Below are positions 61,847 through 64,000 of a stretch of DNA of 64,000 bases, piece after piece. The notes under the pieces were generated by a model that searched no databases, was not told the origin of the DNA, and was given only the letters and a program-made list of their open reading frames with translations. Every line of letters starts with the position of its first letter. Positions within the stretch are counted from its first letter, which is position 1. This DNA is from JAJCYL01 sp963664285 (GTDB lineage Bacteria > Bacteroidota > Bacteroidia > Cytophagales > Cyclobacteriaceae), in contig CAXXNX010000047.1 in assembly GCA_963664285.2 (NCBI GenBank), positions 62,001-126,000 of the forward strand, read 5' to 3'. A program made the translations under genes and the position numbers.

Positions 61847-63467
61847 CCCGCATTATTCATAGGCCACCAATTTTGGGATTAATAATGGGTTGCTAACTAT
61901 TTTTGATTGGAGTGTATGTATTAATTTGAAGATCAACCAGGTTTCTGGATTTCAAAGGACATTAGAGCGTTTTTTTGTTAGAATTTTTCAATTTTCAGTC
62001 AAAGCTCTATTGTGTTCTTATGGAAGAACATTTTTTTGATTAAATCAAACTGTTTAACTGATCGGTCAGTTCACCGTAAGCAAATCGCCCAGCAGGTATT
62101 GATATCTAAAGGCTCTTGAGAATTGTATTGTCAATGATCTTTTCCTTTCTTTCAGGCACGCCCCAACCTTCATCAGGTAAAGCCGGATATTGTCCACTTG
62201 CCATCGTTTAGCAAAGTGGTGTTTTGTTTTGGCAATTAATAATTTAATCTGCCGGAACATTTCATAACAGAGGGTAGCGATGATTAAACGCATGAAATTG
62301 GCCCAGTAGCGATGACAGGAAAGCCGGTCGGAATAAGTCATGTTTTTGAGTTCCTTTATTCGATTTTCACTGGCATCACCTCGCTTGACATAAAAATCAA
62401 AGTAAATCTGTTGAGCGGTCATCGCTTCAAAGTTGCTCACAAAGTAACGGACATTCATTCCTTTTCCGGTAGACTCCACTTTGGCGTACAGCTTTTCAGA
62501 ACGATCCCAGCTTTTGGCCTGGTAAGTAAACGGGCCAACAAACTCTTGATGTTTAATGATTTTTGAAGCATATTCCTTTTTTACTTCAATGATAGTCTGT
62601 TTGGTAAAAGTCTTTAAAACTTCATTACTACTAATACCTAAACAAAATTGAAGGTCAAACTGCTTAGCTATCCGATAAAAAGATGCTCCTGAAAAGCCAC
62701 TATCCGCTCGAATAAGGATCTTTACTGAGGGCAGTTTTTTTCTGATTTTAATGACAATCCTTTTCAATAAGGCCACAAACCATTTGTTGGAGTGACAATT
62801 GCCCGGACGTAGTACTGGTAAAATGACCTGACCGGTGTTCCCGTCCTTAAAGAACAACTCATGGTACATAGTCTGTCCATAATAGCCATTATACAAACTG
62901 AGTTGTTGGGATCCATGAGTAGGGTCATCGGCACCATCTACATCAATGATGATTTGACCAGTCTTCTCTTTCAACTCCTCTACATAACGGTCTACAAACC
63001 ATTGACTCATCTGGTAGATCAGACTCCGATCAGCCTTGTTTTCAAATCGACTTAAAGTAGGCTGGGAACATAATCCGCTATCTAGTACTTTACGGATCAC
63101 CGGATCCTCTCGGAGTTTTTGTTCGTCATTGCAATCCTGATAGCCCTGCATCATTAAAAACACCCGTTGGCGAAGCATTTCTTCATAAGTGTATTCGATA
63201 AAAAAGGGGTTTCGATAGTCAGGAATCAGTGCGGCGAAGCTTTTTAATAGACCGGTCTTTCTCTCTACTTTTTCACTTAACAATATCGCTCCGTCTGAGC
63301 TAATCGCTGATGCTGAAAAATCAAATTTAAAAGCTTGTTTTCCTCGATAAAATACGGTATCTTTTTCCTTATATTCAGGCATAAATTAATTGCTTATTTT
63401 GTTGTCTAACTATCTCAATATAAGCAATTTATGCCTGTTTTTTATTGTCTACTATGAATTTTTCGGG
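61847..63467 (-). mobile_element. IS1380-family insertion sequence, copy E
   Basis: 1621 bp, CCCG ends with TTAA duplicated on both sides (61843-61846, 63468-63471). Its transposase is complete; differs from copy D by few bases. It inserted just after the exported-protein stop. Confidence 0.96.
62066..63382 (-). CDS. IS1380-family transposase (copy E)
   Basis: Complete 438 residues. One change from the other copies lies next to the first catalytic Asp: 'DVDGADDPTHG' in place of 'DVDGTDDPTHG'. The rest of the DDE residues are as in copy D. Confidence 0.94.
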   Translation of the reverse strand: MPEYKEKDTVFYRGKQAFKFDFSASAISSDGAILLSEKVERKTGLLKSFAALIPDYRNPFFIEYTYEEMLRQRVFLMMQGYQDCNDEQKLREDPVIRKVLDSGLCSQPTLSRFENKADRSLIYQMSQWFVDRYVEELKEKTGQIIIDVDGADDPTHGSQQLSLYNGYYGQTMYHELFFKDGNTGQVILPVLRPGNCHSNKWFVALLKRIVIKIRKKLPSVKILIRADSGFSGASFYRIAKQFDLQFCLGISSNEVLKTFTKQTIIEVKKEYASKIIKHQEFVGPFTYQAKSWDRSEKLYAKVESTGKGMNVRYFVSNFEAMTAQQIYFDFYVKRGDASENRIKELKNMTYSDRLSCHRYWANFMRLIIATLCYEMFRQIKLLIAKTKHHFAKRWQVDNIRLYLMKVGACLKERKRSLTIQFSRAFRYQYLLGDLLTVN

Positions 63468-63544
63468 TTAAGTTTCTTAGGGCGTCTTTGAATAAATTAA
63501 GATTCTGATAATCAAAGAGTTAAAAGAGGTTTGAAAGGATAAAG

Positions 63545-63587
63545 AACCCCAAAATCGGCCGAATAGGGCTTTTTTCGGGGTTTTTGT
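63545..63587 (+). terminator. probable intrinsic terminator
   Basis: AACCCCAAAA ... TTTTCGGGGTT with a one-base bulge, followed by TTTTTGTTTT. It probably ended the transcription unit of the exported protein before IS1380 copy E separated them, but it could also belong to the following transposase element's end. Confidence 0.4.
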
Positions 63588-63632
63588 TTTGCTAGATTGT
63601 GGTGTAGAACACATCTAACACCACAAATTAGA

Positions 63633-64000
63633 ATGCAAAAAAGGCTTTTCCAACCCGAATATGGTTTAACTCCAAAATGGTATTTGTTTAAGAGCAGTAA
63701 ATTGGGTGCAGTTTATGATAGTCTACCGTGGAATCAGTTAGCGGACTGCCTGCCTGAAGAAAATAACGGACCTGGTGCTCCCCGGGGGTTTTCCTCAAAA
63801 GGGATGTTTGCGCTGATGTTTCTTAAGTCCTACCTGAGTATCAGTGATGAGAAACTAATAGAACGCTTTAACTCCGATTGGAGCCTACAGTTGTTCTGTG
63901 GCAAAATGTTATCAGACACAGAGAAGATTCGAGACAATGCTATCGTAAGCCGCATCCGCAGTTATCTGGCTGAGCATACAGACTGGCAACAGCTCCAACA
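63633..64000 (+). CDS. IS5/IS1182-type transposase, 3'-partial
   Basis: Runs off the window edge after 122 codons. The N-terminal half reads 'LTPKWYLFKSSKLGAVYDSLPW' and 'GFSSKGMFALMFLKSYLSISDEKLIERFNSDWSLQLFCG', the DUF772-type DNA-binding region of IS5/IS1182 transposases. It is a different element from the IS5-type copy at 33254-34751. The rest and the element's boundary are outside the window. Confidence 0.8.
   Translation, partial: MQKRLFQPEYGLTPKWYLFKSSKLGAVYDSLPWNQLADCLPEENNGPGAPRGFSSKGMFALMFLKSYLSISDEKLIERFNSDWSLQLFCGKMLSDTEKIRDNAIVSRIRSYLAEHTDWQQLQ

Noticed and set aside
1..64000. CRISPR arrays, rRNA operon, retron or diversity-generating retroelement
   Set aside because: No regularly spaced repeats, rRNA or reverse transcriptase were found. 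The Avd-like four-helix-bundle protein stands alone.

Overview
The window looks like a chromosome segment from a member of the Bacteroidota, probably a free-living Cytophagales-type bacterium. This is inferred from gene content (YtxJ, DUF4175, DUF349, FadN-type multifunctional enzyme, SusD-free core operons, rplM-rpsI-rpsB-tsf order), from low GC, and from promoters of the TAnnTTTG type upstream of several genes (tRNA-Leu, sucD, the sugar-dehydrogenase/cys operon, rplM). Most of the window is housekeeping DNA, but it is heavily peppered with insertion sequences and broken genes.

Layout. 1-7.5 kb: ytxJ, an OsmC gene interrupted by one TAG, an outer-membrane-like protein, lipA, a decayed IS1595 copy, queG, ruvB and a small operon with a carboxymuconolactone-decarboxylase-like protein. 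7.7-16.4 kb: a co-directional block with a DUF4175 giant coiled-coil membrane protein, an HATPase, ybeY, two parS-like palindromes, mnmG, a methyltransferase and an Ig-like lipoprotein. 16.4-16.8 kb: an AT-rich, DnaA-box-bearing non-coding stretch that is my best candidate for oriC. 16.8-25.4 kb: two inverted IS30 copies around a TPR protein, then marR-fadB-fadA with a mobile 'four helix bundle' gene inserted between the fad genes.

25.7-31.5 kb: a frameshifted VCBS lipoprotein, a compact leftward operon (RHH regulator, two small proteins, HEIGH metallopeptidase, dCTP-deaminase homologue) that I consider the best candidate for an undescribed system, an rlpA gene whose SPOR domain has been shifted out of frame, and a Tet-type MFS pump. 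31.5-36.8 kb is a junkyard: IS1380 and IS5-type elements, and relics of an ABC permease, an ester cyclase, a GC-rich foreign membrane protein, a membrane sulfatase and an ArsR regulator, ending at a tRNA-Leu(CAA). 37-47 kb: ordinary genes (DUF62, phoH, comEC with a 1-nt frameshift, recQ, pgk, tsaC/sua5, sucD, cysQ).

47-55 kb: a sugar-dehydrogenase/DUF2061/cysC/cysD/cysN/cysQ operon in which sulfate activation is destroyed. cysD alone carries three different IS insertions (IS30, IS1595, IS1380), one nonsense codon and a small deletion; cysC is frameshifted; cysN has an internal in-frame deletion. 55-61.8 kb: DUF349 protein, the ribosomal rplM-rpsI-rpsB-tsf cluster, an SDR, an LpxH-like phosphatase and an exported protein; the window ends in another IS1380 copy and the start of an IS5/IS1182-type transposase.

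Taken together, the segment suggests a lineage with recent IS expansion and ongoing gene loss, in particular of assimilatory or PAPS-forming sulfate activation. Several of the single-base lesions could alternatively be assembly errors and should be confirmed with reads.
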